Notes: generated from the sequence alone by a model not told the origin. A stretch of 32,458 nucleotides of DNA from Actinomycetes bacterium (GCA_023460175.1 JAEWRC010000077.1:1-32458); one strand, 5' to 3'; shown: positions 14,844-22,019, counted from the stretch's first letter. Translations and numbers: made by a program.

Positions 14844-15521
14844 TCAGGGCAGGCCGTCGAGCACCGCGGCGGTCCCCGACAGCCCCAGCCGGGTGGCCCC
14901 GGCGTCGAGCATCGCGATCGCGTCCTGCGCGGTGCGGATCCCGCCGCTGGCCTTGATGCCCAGCGCGGGCCCGACGGTGTCGGCCATCACGGAGATGGCC
15001 CGCACCGACGCCCCGCCGGCGGGATGAAATCCCGTCGAGGTCTTGACGAAGTCGGCGCCCGCGTCGGCGGCGGCGCGGCACACCGCGACCAGGGTGTCCT
15101 CCCCGGCGTGCTCCAGCAGGGCCGCGGATTCGACGATCACCTTCAGCACGGCCGTCGGCACCGCGGCGCGCACGGCGGCGACGTCGGCGCCCACCGCGGC
15201 GAAGTCCCCGGACAGCGCGGTCCCGACATCGATGACCATGTCCACCTCGGTCGCACCGGCGGTCACCGCCAGCGCGGCCTCGCGGGCCTTGATCTCCGGC
15301 AGGTGCTTACCGGACGGGAAGCCGGCCACGGCCGCGACCGCCAATTCGGCCGGGGCAGCCGCGGCGGCCACACCGACTATGGACGGTGACACGCACACCG
15401 CGTAGACGCCGAGCTCGGCGGCGTCGGCGACCAGGGCCGTGACCGCGGCGGCGGTGGCCTCCGGCTTGAGCAGGGTGTGGTCGACCAGGCCGGCCACCCG
15501 CGCCCGGGTCCAGTTCGTCAT
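14844..15521 (-). CDS. deoC: Deoxyribose-phosphate aldolase DeoC
   Basis: A 225-residue class I aldolase splitting 2-deoxyribose-5-phosphate into glyceraldehyde-3-phosphate and acetaldehyde. The Schiff-base lysine is K160 in DFVKTSTGF, the proton-relay lysine K190 in GIKASGGIRT, and the aspartate D94 in TEVDMVIDVG. The opening LVDHTLLKPEAT is typical. The ATG at 15521 shares one base with the TGA of the Rv0477-like gene (TGATG), which fixes the start; the upstream open frame is a shadow of that gene. It is the last gene of a three-gene run (Rv0476-like, Rv0477-like, deoC). Confidence 0.96.
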   Translation of the reverse strand: MTNWTRARVAGLVDHTLLKPEATAAAVTALVADAAELGVYAVCVSPSIVGVAAAAAPAELAVAAVAGFPSGKHLPEIKAREAALAVTAGATEVDMVIDVGTALSGDFAAVGADVAAVRAAVPTAVLKVIVESAALLEHAGEDTLVAVCRAAADAGADFVKTSTGFHPAGGASVRAISVMADTVGPALGIKASGGIRTAQDAIAMLDAGATRLGLSGTAAVLDGLP

Positions 15522-15943
15522 CAGAAGGGCTCCTGGGTGCCGCCGGGGTTGCAGCCGGTCTCGATCAAGGTGGCGGCGTCCACCTCGGGTCGCCACGGCT
15601 CGAGGTTCCAACTCTCCTTGCCCGGGTGCGCGAACTCGGCCAATTGCCAGTGGCACAGGAACTGCTCGCGCATGCCGGGGATATCGGCCTCGGGGGCCGC
15701 GTCGAGCACCTGCCGCCAGGCGGCCTCCCCGACCGGCCGGTTCCGCAGCTGGGCGGCCTCGGCGCGACCGGCGGCCGTCGGGTACACCCGCAGGCTCTTG
15801 AGGTCACCCCATTGCGCCCACTCGGTGTGCTCGATCAGGTCCGGCGGCGGCGCGGCCTCGTCGGCCCCGGCGGTGCCGAGCGCCGGTGACAGCGCCACGA
15901 GGGCCGCGACGGTCAGCACCGCGGCGGCGAACCGGTGCCGCAT
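15521..15943 (-). CDS. Secreted DUF2599 protein (Rv0477-like)
   Basis: A 140-residue exported protein. A Sec signal peptide (MRHRF, a hydrophobic stretch to about residue 23, then GTAGADEA as the likely cleavage zone) leads to a DUF2599-type domain with EHTEWAQWGDLKSLRVYPT and REQFLCHWQLAEF. Two cysteines, in FLCHW and TGCNPGG, probably form one disulfide outside the membrane. The conserved WGxxxSLRVYPT strand recurs in several secreted mycobacterial proteins of unknown function. The ATG at 15943 follows the Rv0476-like stop by 5 bases. The stop overlaps the deoC start. Confidence 0.87.
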   Translation of the reverse strand: MRHRFAAAVLTVAALVALSPALGTAGADEAAPPPDLIEHTEWAQWGDLKSLRVYPTAAGRAEAAQLRNRPVGEAAWRQVLDAAPEADIPGMREQFLCHWQLAEFAHPGKESWNLEPWRPEVDAATLIETGCNPGGTQEPF

Positions 15944-15948
15944 GCCGC

Positions 15949-16230
15949 TCAGCGCGACTTTCCCTGGATCTCGAGCAATTTGGGTTTGACGTCGACGAGG
16001 TACACGCCCGCGGCGGCCGCGCAGATCGCGGCGCCGAAGATGTCCAACAACAGCACCAACAGCAGCGCGACGCCGAGGATCAGCAGCCAGACCGGCTTGG
16101 TCAGCTTGTCGACGGCCGGATATGCGTCGGCGCGTTGCAGCGCGGCGTGCACGAACGCGTAGAGCCCGACGCCGGCCGCGGCGGCCATGAGGACCAACGC
16201 AATGACGCCCGTTAGGTTGGCAAGAATCAC
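15949..16230 (-). CDS. Small DUF2516 membrane protein (Rv0476-like)
   Basis: A 93-residue integral membrane protein with two or three hydrophobic spans: about 5-30, 47-66 and possibly 67-79. Between them lies HAALQRADAYPAVDKLTKPVW, with the conserved basic loop interrupted by the helix. This is the DUF2516 family found across actinobacteria next to the secreted DUF2599 gene; its role is unknown. The GTG at 16230 lies exactly 6 bases after a TAGGGT hexamer, so the mRNA of this run (Rv0476-like, Rv0477-like, deoC) is probably leaderless. Confidence 0.88.
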   Translation of the reverse strand: MILANLTGVIALVLMAAAAGVGLYAFVHAALQRADAYPAVDKLTKPVWLLILGVALLLVLLLDIFGAAICAAAAGVYLVDVKPKLLEIQGKSR

Positions 16231-16236
16231 CTCACC

Positions 16237-16242
16237 ACCCTA
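16237..16242 (-). promoter_or_regulatory. -10 element TAGGGT of the Rv0476-like/deoC run
   Basis: The 6-base spacing places +1 on the G of the GTG at 16230. The adjacent GGTGAG is too close to the start to work as a ribosome site. Confidence 0.55.
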
Positions 16243-16299
16243 ATCGGGCGTCATCGACTGGTCGACTCCAGCTACTCGGAGCTGGGCGTATTCACTTCG

Positions 16300-16977
16300 C
16301 TACTTCTGCGTGACCTTCTTGGCGGGCGCCTTCTTGGCCGGGGCCTTCTTGGCGGCGGCCTTCTTGGCCGGCGCCTTCTTGGCGGCAGCCTTCTTGGCCG
16401 GCGCCTTGTTGGCGACGTTCTCCACGGCGATCTCAGCGTCCAACACGGCCTCGTCGACGCGGCCCGGCAGTTCCACGCCGACCAGCTTGGCGGCCCGCTC
16501 ACCGACGGCGCGGGTCTGCGCGGCCACGGTGCCCAGCGCGTCCTGGGTCACCTCGACGGCCTGGTCCACGTAGCCCTCGGCGCGCTCGGCGGCGTCCTCG
16601 AGCGCCGGCTGGTTGCGCAGCCGCTCGATGGCGGCCTCGCCACGCTCGACGAGGCTGGTGTAGGTGGCCTGTGCCTGCTCGGCGTAGCCCTCAGCGACGC
16701 GGCGAAGCTCGTCGGCGGACAGCTTGTCGCGCAGCTCGCCGAACTCCTTGGGCAGCTCCTCCTGCAGCGACGCCAGGCGGTCCCGGGCGTCGTCGACGCG
16801 GCCGGTCAGCTTGGCGCGGCGCTCCTCGGCGCGGCTGCTGGCGTCGGTGCGGGCCTCCTCGGCGCGCTCGCGCAGGGCCGCGACGATCTCGTTGACGGTC
16901 GCCAGGGCCAGGTCGGCGGCGCCCACCGCAGCCAGCAACGGGGCCTTCAGTTCTTCGATGGTCGGGTTCTCTGCCAT
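16300..16977 (-). CDS. hbhA: Heparin-binding haemagglutinin HbhA
   Basis: A 225-residue surface-associated adhesin. It opens MAENPTIEELKAPLLA with a short hydrophobic helix (about 9-35). A long charged coiled coil (about 36-165) carries EGYVDQAVEVTQDALGTVA, then QTRAVGERAAKLVGVELP. The tail is a Lys/Ala/Pro array (KKAPA and KKAAA units) ending KKVTQK, which in M. tuberculosis binds heparan sulphate and is methylated on lysines (established). Compared with my memory of the M. tuberculosis protein, the coiled coil has an extra GRVDDARDRLAS-type segment. No signal peptide, as in the family. The ATG at 16977 has AAAGGA 9 bases upstream. It lies 65 bases behind the XRE regulator. Confidence 0.95.
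   Translation of the reverse strand: MAENPTIEELKAPLLAAVGAADLALATVNEIVAALRERAEEARTDASSRAEERRAKLTGRVDDARDRLASLQEELPKEFGELRDKLSADELRRVAEGYAEQAQATYTSLVERGEAAIERLRNQPALEDAAERAEGYVDQAVEVTQDALGTVAAQTRAVGERAAKLVGVELPGRVDEAVLDAEIAVENVANKAPAKKAAAKKAPAKKAAAKKAPAKKAPAKKVTQK
16314..16412. repeat. 15-bp tandem array encoding the HbhA lysine tail
   Basis: Units beginning CCTTCTTGG recur at 16314, 16329, 16344, 16359, 16374 and 16389, with a diverged seventh at 16404. Each encodes five residues of the KKAPA/KKAAA tail, so the array is prone to length change. Confidence 0.9.
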
Positions 16978-17042
16978 GGTGATCAATCCTTTCGGTGGCA
17001 AATCTGTCTGGGTGGTTATCTCCGAGGGTGCGCGTCGGCTGT

Positions 17043-17456
17043 TCAGTTGGTCGACTCCTCGCTCGCAGCAATCGCGTCCTGCTCGATGGCCGCTTCGTTC
17101 TGTTGGATGAACGAGTTGTAGATGTCCAGCAACACCTGCTTCTGCCGTTCGGTGATGGCAGTGTCGGTGACCACGGCGTCGCGCACCGCGTTGCTCTCCC
17201 CCGGTTCGAGAATCCCGGCCTGGACGTAGAGCACTTCCGCCGAGACGCGCAGCGCCTTGGCGATCTGGTTGAGCACCTCGGCGGAGGGCTTGCGTAAACC
17301 GCGCTCGATCTGGCTGAGGTACGGATTACTGACCCCGGCCTTCTCGGCCAGCTGCCGCACCGATACCTGCGCTGCCTCCCGCTGGGTGCGGATGAAGCTG
17401 CCGATATCGGAGGCGGCATGGGTCACCACGGCGGCAAGCTTCTCGTCCTGCGACAT
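17043..17456 (-). CDS. XRE-family transcriptional regulator (Rv0474-like)
   Basis: A 137-residue regulator with an HTH_XRE domain at about 18-75: IRTQREAAQVSVRQLAEKA, then GVSNPYLSQIERGLRKPS as the recognition helix region. An acidic helical C-terminus (TERQKQVLLDIYNSFIQQ) probably forms the dimer or effector part. The M. tuberculosis homologue has been reported as a copper-responsive repressor; I see no cysteine here, so any metal site would use other residues. The ATG at 17456 has GGGAGG 6 bases upstream. Upstream lie a promoter and two inverted repeats, which make autorepression likely. hbhA follows 65 bases downstream and may be cotranscribed. Confidence 0.9.
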   Translation of the reverse strand: MSQDEKLAAVVTHAASDIGSFIRTQREAAQVSVRQLAEKAGVSNPYLSQIERGLRKPSAEVLNQIAKALRVSAEVLYVQAGILEPGESNAVRDAVVTDTAITERQKQVLLDIYNSFIQQNEAAIEQDAIAASEESTN

Positions 17457-17477
17457 GACTGCCCTCCCGTCGGTGTG

Positions 17478-17494
17478 GTGTCACAACCTGACAC
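17478..17494. promoter_or_regulatory. Inverted repeat GTGTCA-N5-TGACAC in the leader of the XRE regulator
   Basis: A perfect 6-bp-arm repeat immediately downstream of the predicted +1 (about 17495) of the XRE gene. It is a good position for a roadblock operator, possibly of the regulator itself. Confidence 0.5.
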
Positions 17495-17501
17495 TTCACC
17501 C

Positions 17502-17535
17502 ACCCTACGGCGGAGTGCTAACAATTGCAAGCACT
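17502..17535 (-). promoter_or_regulatory. Promoter and overlapping 22-bp operator palindrome for the XRE regulator
   Basis: On the - strand -35 TTGCAA (17530-17525), a 17-base spacer and -10 TAGGGT (17507-17502) make the best canonical promoter in the window. A 22-bp palindrome at 17514-17535 (arms AGTGCT/AGCACT, centre CAATTG, 18 of 22 bases symmetric) covers the -35, so a bound dimer would block polymerase. Confidence 0.65.
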
Positions 17536-17547
17536 AGTTAGCGCAGG

Positions 17548-18924
17548 TCAGAATATGATTTGCGCCACAGAGTAGATCACCAAGCCGGCCAGCGCCCCCA
17601 CCACGGTGCCGTTGATCCGGATGAATTGCAGGTCGCGGCCCACGTGCAATTCGATGCGCCGGCTGGCGTCGTCGGCGTCCCAACGCTCGATCGTTTCGGT
17701 GATGATCGACGTGATCTCCACGCCGTACTGGACCACCAGATGCTGCGCCGCTCGCACGATCCAGTCCTCCACCTTCTCGCGCAACTCGGCGTCGTCGCGC
17801 AGGGATTCGCCGATGCGGATCACCGAGTCGGTGACCCGGGTGCGCAGCGCGCTGGACGGGTCGTCGACGCCGTCGAGCACCAACCGCTTCAACGTCTTCC
17901 ACGCCGTCTCCGCGGCGCGGGTGACCTCGTCGCGGGCCATCAACTGTTCCTTGACGTTCTCGGCCTTGAGGATGGTCGCCGGGTCATTCTGCAGGTCGTC
18001 GGCAAACTCGAACAGGAACCGGGTGGCCGACCGCCGCAGCTCGTGGTTGGGGTCGCGGCGCACCTTGTCGGTGAAGTCCATCAGTTCCCGGTGGATCCGG
18101 TCGCCGACGAGATGGTCGACGAAACGCGGCGACCACGTCGGCGAGTCCCGGGTGACCACCCGTTCGATGGTCTCCCCGGCGTTCAGCGACCACTGGAAGG
18201 CGCGGTCGCACAGCAACTGGATCAGCGCCTCCTGGCGGTTCTCCGCCAGCAGCTGCGCGAGCACCCGGCCCACCGGCGGGCCCCACTGCGGTTCGGCGAG
18301 GCGGCGCACGATCATCCGGTCGATGATCTGCTGGACGTCGTCGTCGTTGAGCAGCTCCACCAGGACCCGCAGCACGACGGCGGACTCCTCGGCCACCCGG
18401 CGGGCATGCTCGGGCTCGGCCAGCCACTTGCCGACCCGGCTGGGCACCTCGGCGTCGCGCAGCTTGGTCTCGATGACGTCGGCCGACAGGAAGTTCTCCC
18501 GCACGAAGGTGCCCAGACCCTCGCCCAGCTGGTCTTTCTTGCGCCGGATGATCGCCGTGTGCGGGATCGGTATCCCGAGCGGGTGTTTGAACAGGGCCGT
18601 GACCGCGAACCAGTCGGCCAGCGCACCGACCATCCCGGCCTCGGCGGCCGCGCGCACGTAGCCCACCCAGGCGGGTGCGGTGCCGTCGCGCTGCGCCCAG
18701 GTGCACACCAGGAAGATCACGGTCGCCCCGAGCAGGAAGCTCAGCGCCACCAGTTTCATCCGGCGCAGCGCCCGCTGACGCTCGGCGTCACCGGCCGGGT
18801 CGGCACCGGCGATGGACTCCGCCAGCGAACCGCGCGGCTGCGACATCGCGGTGGCCCCGGCCAACAACGACGGCAGGCTGGGCTCACTGTTCTTCGTTAC
18901 CGGCAATTCCGGTCGTACGGCCAC
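17548..18924 (-). CDS. DUF445 membrane protein (Rv0473-like)
   Basis: A 458-residue DUF445 family protein. A hydrophobic span (LVALSFLLGATVIFLVCTW) lies near residues 58-76, followed by the conserved AAEAGMVGALADWFAVTALF and HPLGIPIPHTAIIRRKKDQLG signature (each split by neighbouring residues). A long helical, charged middle and a second span at the very C-terminus (VVGALAGLVIYSVAQIIF) complete it. The two ends sit in the membrane with a soluble helical body between; function unknown, perhaps envelope organisation. The frame is open further upstream, but the GTG at 18924 gives almost the length I recall for M. tuberculosis (456), and a GATGAT hexamer lies 6 bases before it. Confidence 0.87.
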   Translation of the reverse strand: MAVRPELPVTKNSEPSLPSLLAGATAMSQPRGSLAESIAGADPAGDAERQRALRRMKLVALSFLLGATVIFLVCTWAQRDGTAPAWVGYVRAAAEAGMVGALADWFAVTALFKHPLGIPIPHTAIIRRKKDQLGEGLGTFVRENFLSADVIETKLRDAEVPSRVGKWLAEPEHARRVAEESAVVLRVLVELLNDDDVQQIIDRMIVRRLAEPQWGPPVGRVLAQLLAENRQEALIQLLCDRAFQWSLNAGETIERVVTRDSPTWSPRFVDHLVGDRIHRELMDFTDKVRRDPNHELRRSATRFLFEFADDLQNDPATILKAENVKEQLMARDEVTRAAETAWKTLKRLVLDGVDDPSSALRTRVTDSVIRIGESLRDDAELREKVEDWIVRAAQHLVVQYGVEITSIITETIERWDADDASRRIELHVGRDLQFIRINGTVVGALAGLVIYSVAQIIF

Positions 18925-19055
18925 CCAACCATCATCCGCTATCCCCGGCGGCGCAACCCCGGGCGACGCAAACCAGTTACTGTGACCGTCCCGCGTTCCC
19001 AGGGGCCCTCGACCCGTACTATGAAGGTCACCTACGGAAACGGATCTGCACGATA

Positions 19056-19757
19056 GTGGCACAAAAACCCCAACCGGGCGCCGTCCGGGTCGACGGCCGC
19101 AAACGACGCTGGCACAAGCACAAGGTGGACCGCCGCAACGAGTTGGTGGACGGCACCCTGGAGGCCATCCGGTCGCGCGGCCGCGACGTCAGCATGGACG
19201 AGATAGCAGCGGAAATCGGGGTCTCGAAGACCGTCCTGTACCGGTATTTCGTCGACAAGAACGACCTGACGACCGCGGTGATGATGCGCTTCGCGCAGAC
19301 CACCCTGATCCCCAATATGGCCGCCGCGCTGTCGACCGATCGGGACGGTTACGACCTGGTCCGGGAGATCATCCGGGTCTATGTGGAGACGGTCGCGGCG
19401 GAGCCGGAGATCTACCCATTTGTCTTTGCGAACAGCTCGGCCAGCAAAAGCAAGGTGATCGCTGACAGCGAACGAATCATCGCCGGGATGCTGGCGGTGA
19501 TGTTCCGTCGCCGCATGCAAAAGGTGGGCATGGACACCAAGGGTGTCGAGCCGTGGGCCTACATGATCGTCGGCGGGGTCCAGCTGGCAACGCACTCGTG
19601 GATGTCGCACCGGCGGACGAGTTCCGACGAGTTGATCGACTACCTCACCATGCTGACCTGGAGCGCCTTGGTCGGCTTGGTCGAGGTCGGCGGGTCCCTG
19701 GAGCGGTTCAACAGCATGCCGCACCCGACGCCGGTGCTCCCGCCCCCGCCGGACTGA
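19056..19757 (+). CDS. TetR-family regulator (Rv0472c-like)
   Basis: A 233-residue TetR-type repressor. A basic N-terminus (RVDGRKRRWHKHKVDRRNEL) precedes the helix-turn-helix at about 46-66: SMDEIAAEIGVSKTVLYRYF, then VDKNDL. The ligand domain has FANSSASKSKVIADSERII and MIVGGVQLATHSWMS. I recognise it as the Rv0472c family, which lies near mycolic-acid methyltransferase genes; control of those genes is an inference. The GTG at 19056 is the only plausible start near the conserved region. A TACTAT hexamer at 19017-19022 could be its -10, giving a leader of about 27 bases. The gene diverges from the DUF445 gene (131 bases between) and is followed by ppk2 after 18 bases. Confidence 0.9.
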   Translation: MAQKPQPGAVRVDGRKRRWHKHKVDRRNELVDGTLEAIRSRGRDVSMDEIAAEIGVSKTVLYRYFVDKNDLTTAVMMRFAQTTLIPNMAAALSTDRDGYDLVREIIRVYVETVAAEPEIYPFVFANSSASKSKVIADSERIIAGMLAVMFRRRMQKVGMDTKGVEPWAYMIVGGVQLATHSWMSHRRTSSDELIDYLTMLTWSALVGLVEVGGSLERFNSMPHPTPVLPPPPD

Positions 19758-19763
19758 CTCGTT

Positions 19764-19769
19764 TAGGCT
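19764..19769 (+). promoter_or_regulatory. ppk2 -10 element TAGGCT
   Basis: Ends exactly 6 bases before the ATG at 19776, within the 18-base gap after the TetR gene. It predicts a leaderless mRNA in addition to read-through. Confidence 0.55.
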
Positions 19770-19775
19770 CCGCAC

Positions 19776-20630
19776 ATGACGCTTCCGGAGCTCTGGACCC
19801 ACAAGCCGCAGAAGATCCTCGCCTTCAAGGCCGGCGACCGGATCGAGGACATCGACACGAACTCCTCGCCGGGCTTCGACGGCGCCAAGGACGACGCCCC
19901 GGAACTGCAGCGCGACCGCAACGAACGCTTCGCCGAGTTGCAGGAGATGCTCTACGCCAACGGCCGCCACGGCGATCACCGCTCGGTGCTGCTGGTCCTG
20001 CAGGGGATGGACACCGCAGGCAAGGGCGGCATCGTCGAACATGTTGTAGGCGCGGGCAATCCGATGGGCATCCGGTACAAGAGCTTCGGCGTGCCCACCC
20101 CCGAGGAGTTGCAGCACCACTACCTGTGGCGCATCCGCAAGGCGCTGCCGACGGGCGGGCAGCTCGGGGTCTTCGACCGGTCTCACTACGAGGACGTGCT
20201 GGTGGTGCGGGTGCACAACCTGGTCCCGCCGGACGTCTGGGGCGCCCGCTACGACGAGATCAACGCCTTCGAGAAGGAACTCACCGAGGCCGGCACCAGC
20301 ATCGTGAAGGTGGCGATGTTCGTCTCGCTCGAGGAGCAGAAGCAGCGGCTGTCCGACCGGCTCGAAGATCCCGAGAAGCACTGGAAGTACAACCCCGGCG
20401 ACCTCGACGAGCGGGCGCTGTGGCCGCAGTACCGCGAGGCCTACCAGGCGATGCTGGACAAGACGTCGACGGACCACGCACCGTGGCACGTGGTGCCCGC
20501 CGACAAGAAGTGGTACAGCCGACTGGCGGTCACCGAGTTGCTGATCGAGACCCTGAAGTCACTGCAGTTGTCTTGGCCGCCAGCCGATTTCGACGTGAAG
20601 GCGGAGAAGAAGCGGCTCTCGACCGCGTAG
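19776..20630 (+). CDS. ppk2: PPK2-family polyphosphate:nucleotide phosphotransferase
   Basis: A 284-residue polyphosphate kinase 2 family protein that moves phosphate between polyphosphate and nucleotides. Walker A is GMDTAGKGG (77-85) and Walker B is VFDRSHYEDVL (132-142). The lid helix region has VSLEEQKQRLSDRLEDPEKHWK (split by the turn) and the C-terminal signature is DHAPWHVVPADKKWYSRLAV. The FDRSHYEDVLVVRVH form matches the PPK2-related subgroup that phosphorylates AMP or ADP; the exact nucleotide cannot be read here. It occupies the place where I recall pcaA in M. tuberculosis. It converges with umaA, 8 bases apart. Its pairing with the TetR gene suggests shared transcription. Confidence 0.93.
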   Translation: MTLPELWTHKPQKILAFKAGDRIEDIDTNSSPGFDGAKDDAPELQRDRNERFAELQEMLYANGRHGDHRSVLLVLQGMDTAGKGGIVEHVVGAGNPMGIRYKSFGVPTPEELQHHYLWRIRKALPTGGQLGVFDRSHYEDVLVVRVHNLVPPDVWGARYDEINAFEKELTEAGTSIVKVAMFVSLEEQKQRLSDRLEDPEKHWKYNPGDLDERALWPQYREAYQAMLDKTSTDHAPWHVVPADKKWYSRLAVTELLIETLKSLQLSWPPADFDVKAEKKRLSTA

Positions 20631-20638
20631 GGGGCGAG

Positions 20639-21514
20639 CTACTTGACCAGGGTGAACTGGCCGACGTTGGTGATGCCGCGACGGAAGAAGTCGGCGCAAC
20701 CGGTCAGGTACTTCATGAACCGGTCGTAGACCTCCTGGCCCTGGAGGGCGATGGCCTCGTCCTTCTTGGCCTCGAGGTTGGCCGCCCACATGTCCAGCGT
20801 CCGCGCGTAGTGCGGGCGCAGCAGGTGGGTGCGCTCCAGCGTGAAGCCCGAGTCCGCGGCCAGCTTCTCGATGTCCTCGACGGCCGGCAGCTGCCCGCCG
20901 GGGAAGATCTCCTCGCCGATGAACTTCATGAACTTGAGGTCGCTGATCGTCAGCTTGATGTTGTTCTCACGGAAGTGAGCCTGGGTGTGCGCCAGGATCG
21001 TGTGCAGCAGCATCCGGCCACCGTTCTCCGGCAGGATGCTGTAGGCCCGCTCGAAGAAGATCGGGTAACGCTCCTGCTTGAACGCCTCGAACGCGCCGAT
21101 CGAGACGATGCGGTCGACGGGCTCGTTGAACTCTTCCCAACCCTGCAGCCGGATCTCGACACTGCGGTTGGTGTCGACCTTGGCCAGCCGCTTGCGGGCG
21201 TAGTCGGACTGCTCCTTGCTCAGCGTGATCCCGATGACATTGACGTCGTGGTTGATCAGCGCCCGCTCCAGGGCCCCGCCCCAACCGCAGCCGATGTCCA
21301 GCAGGGTCATCCCCGGCTTGAGGTCGAGCTTGCCCAGTGCCAAGTCGAACTTGGCGTTCTGCGACTCTTCGAGGTTCATGTCCTCGCGCTCGTAGTAACC
21401 ACAGGTGTAACCCATGGTCGGCCCGAGGAACAGCGCGTAGAACTCGTTCGAGATGTCGTAGATCGACTGCGATTCCTCGTAGTAGGGCGCAAGTTCAGGA
21501 TCGACCGATGACAT
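20639..21514 (-). CDS. umaA: Mycolic-acid SAM methyltransferase UmaA
   Basis: A 291-residue member of the cyclopropane-mycolic-acid synthase family, modifying meromycolate chains with SAM. SAM motif I is LLDIGCGWGG (71-80). VDRIVSIGAFEAF carries E143, an active-site glutamate; H171 is in LLHTILAH and the conserved cysteine is in YLTGCADFF. The GAFEAF form, not GAFEHF as in PcaA/CmaA, together with PYYEESQSIYDIS and SNVGQFTL-like TNVGQFTL, points to UmaA rather than PcaA. I chose the ATG at 21514: AAGGAG lies 11 bases upstream, whereas the GTG at 21526 would leave only one base of spacing. Upstream is a UUCG hairpin and the fadB2 stump. Confidence 0.92.
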   Translation of the reverse strand: MSSVDPELAPYYEESQSIYDISNEFYALFLGPTMGYTCGYYEREDMNLEESQNAKFDLALGKLDLKPGMTLLDIGCGWGGALERALINHDVNVIGITLSKEQSDYARKRLAKVDTNRSVEIRLQGWEEFNEPVDRIVSIGAFEAFKQERYPIFFERAYSILPENGGRMLLHTILAHTQAHFRENNIKLTISDLKFMKFIGEEIFPGGQLPAVEDIEKLAADSGFTLERTHLLRPHYARTLDMWAANLEAKKDEAIALQGQEVYDRFMKYLTGCADFFRRGITNVGQFTLVK

Positions 21515-21606
21515 GCTCCGTGACACTCCTTGTTATTGACTACGCGCGGGTCCGAGCAAAGGCTCTGACGGTGGCGGTCAGCCGGGCGGCGACCGCGTTC
21601 CCCGAC

Positions 21607-21624
21607 GCGGACCCGAAGGTCCAC
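21607..21624 (-). promoter_or_regulatory. UUCG-tetraloop hairpin upstream of umaA
   Basis: On the - strand GTGGACC-TTCG-GGTCCGC makes 7 pairs (one G-T) closed by a stable C(UUCG)G loop. It lies 93 bases before the umaA ATG, so it is either a leftover fadB2 terminator or part of the umaA leader. Confidence 0.55.
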
Positions 21625-21683
21625 CGCTCGATAGGCTAACCAACGCGAGGGCCAGACGCCAAAGCGCGGTGTTGGCGAATTCT

Positions 21684-21870
21684 CTAGTACTTGTAAAAAC
21701 CTGGCTGGACTTTTTGCCCAGCAACCCTGCCTCGACCATACGCCGCAACAGCGGCGGTGCGTACATCGTCTCCTTGAACCCCTCGTACATCTTGTCGACG
21801 ATGCGTTCGGCGGGTCGAGTCCGATCAGATCGAAATGCCGCAGCGGCGCCCTCGGGTGGGGCGACTCGAA
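21684..21870 (-). pseudogene. fadB2: fadB2 (3-hydroxybutyryl-CoA dehydrogenase) 3' remnant
   Basis: The three forms of the sequence that together spell the FadB2 C-terminus lie in broken frames. HPRAPLRHFDLIGLD (from about 21858) corresponds to the HPMGPLRLSDLVGLD motif of this family. After a one-base loss near 21812 the reading continues as AERIVDKMYEGFKE and then LLRRMVEAGLLGKKS. A second one-base loss near 21700 hides the usual GFYxY end, which reappears as FYKY followed by TAG at 21686-21684. The N-terminal NAD-binding domain and catalytic histidine region, about 230 residues, are absent. fadB2 lies between icl1 and umaA in M. tuberculosis (recalled), exactly this position, so I read it as a decayed orthologue. 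Confidence 0.78.
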
Positions 21871-21921
21871 CAGCCCGGTCCGGGTGTTCGGCGCCGAACC
21901 GACCTTGTTCCCCCCGGGACG

Positions 21922-21979
21922 CGAACAGACGCAAACTCGCCGTGGTTTAACTTGATTCGGGCGAGCTTGCGTCTGCTCG
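21922..21979. repeat. Large imperfect inverted repeat downstream of icl1
   Basis: Arms 21922-21941 and 21960-21979 pair at 18 of 20 positions around an 18-base loop; the core is CAGACGCAA / TTGCGTCTG. It begins 41 bases past the icl1 stop, so it may act as its terminator, although no U-tract follows. Confidence 0.6.
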
Positions 21980-22019
21980 ATGGTTACTGGGTGTTCACAC
22001 CCGGCCTATTGAGAGAGCC

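Larger units (their letters stand above)
21515..22019. other. 505-base region between umaA and icl1 without an intact gene
   Basis: From the umaA side it holds the umaA ribosome site, a UUCG-loop hairpin (21607-21624), a possible -10 TAGCCT on the - strand near 21635, the fadB2 stump (21684-21870) and a 20-bp-arm inverted repeat (21922-21979). I see no other gene in it. Confidence 0.7.

Noticed and set aside
16314..16412. Tandem 15-bp array considered as a CRISPR or VNTR locus
   Set aside because: The units are contiguous without spacers and stay in frame as the HbhA lysine tail.
17513..17521. GAGTGCTAA, a perfect half of the CIRCE/HrcA heat-shock operator
   Set aside because: CIRCE needs TTAGCACTC first and GAGTGCTAA second; here the halves face the other way, and the gene is not a chaperone.
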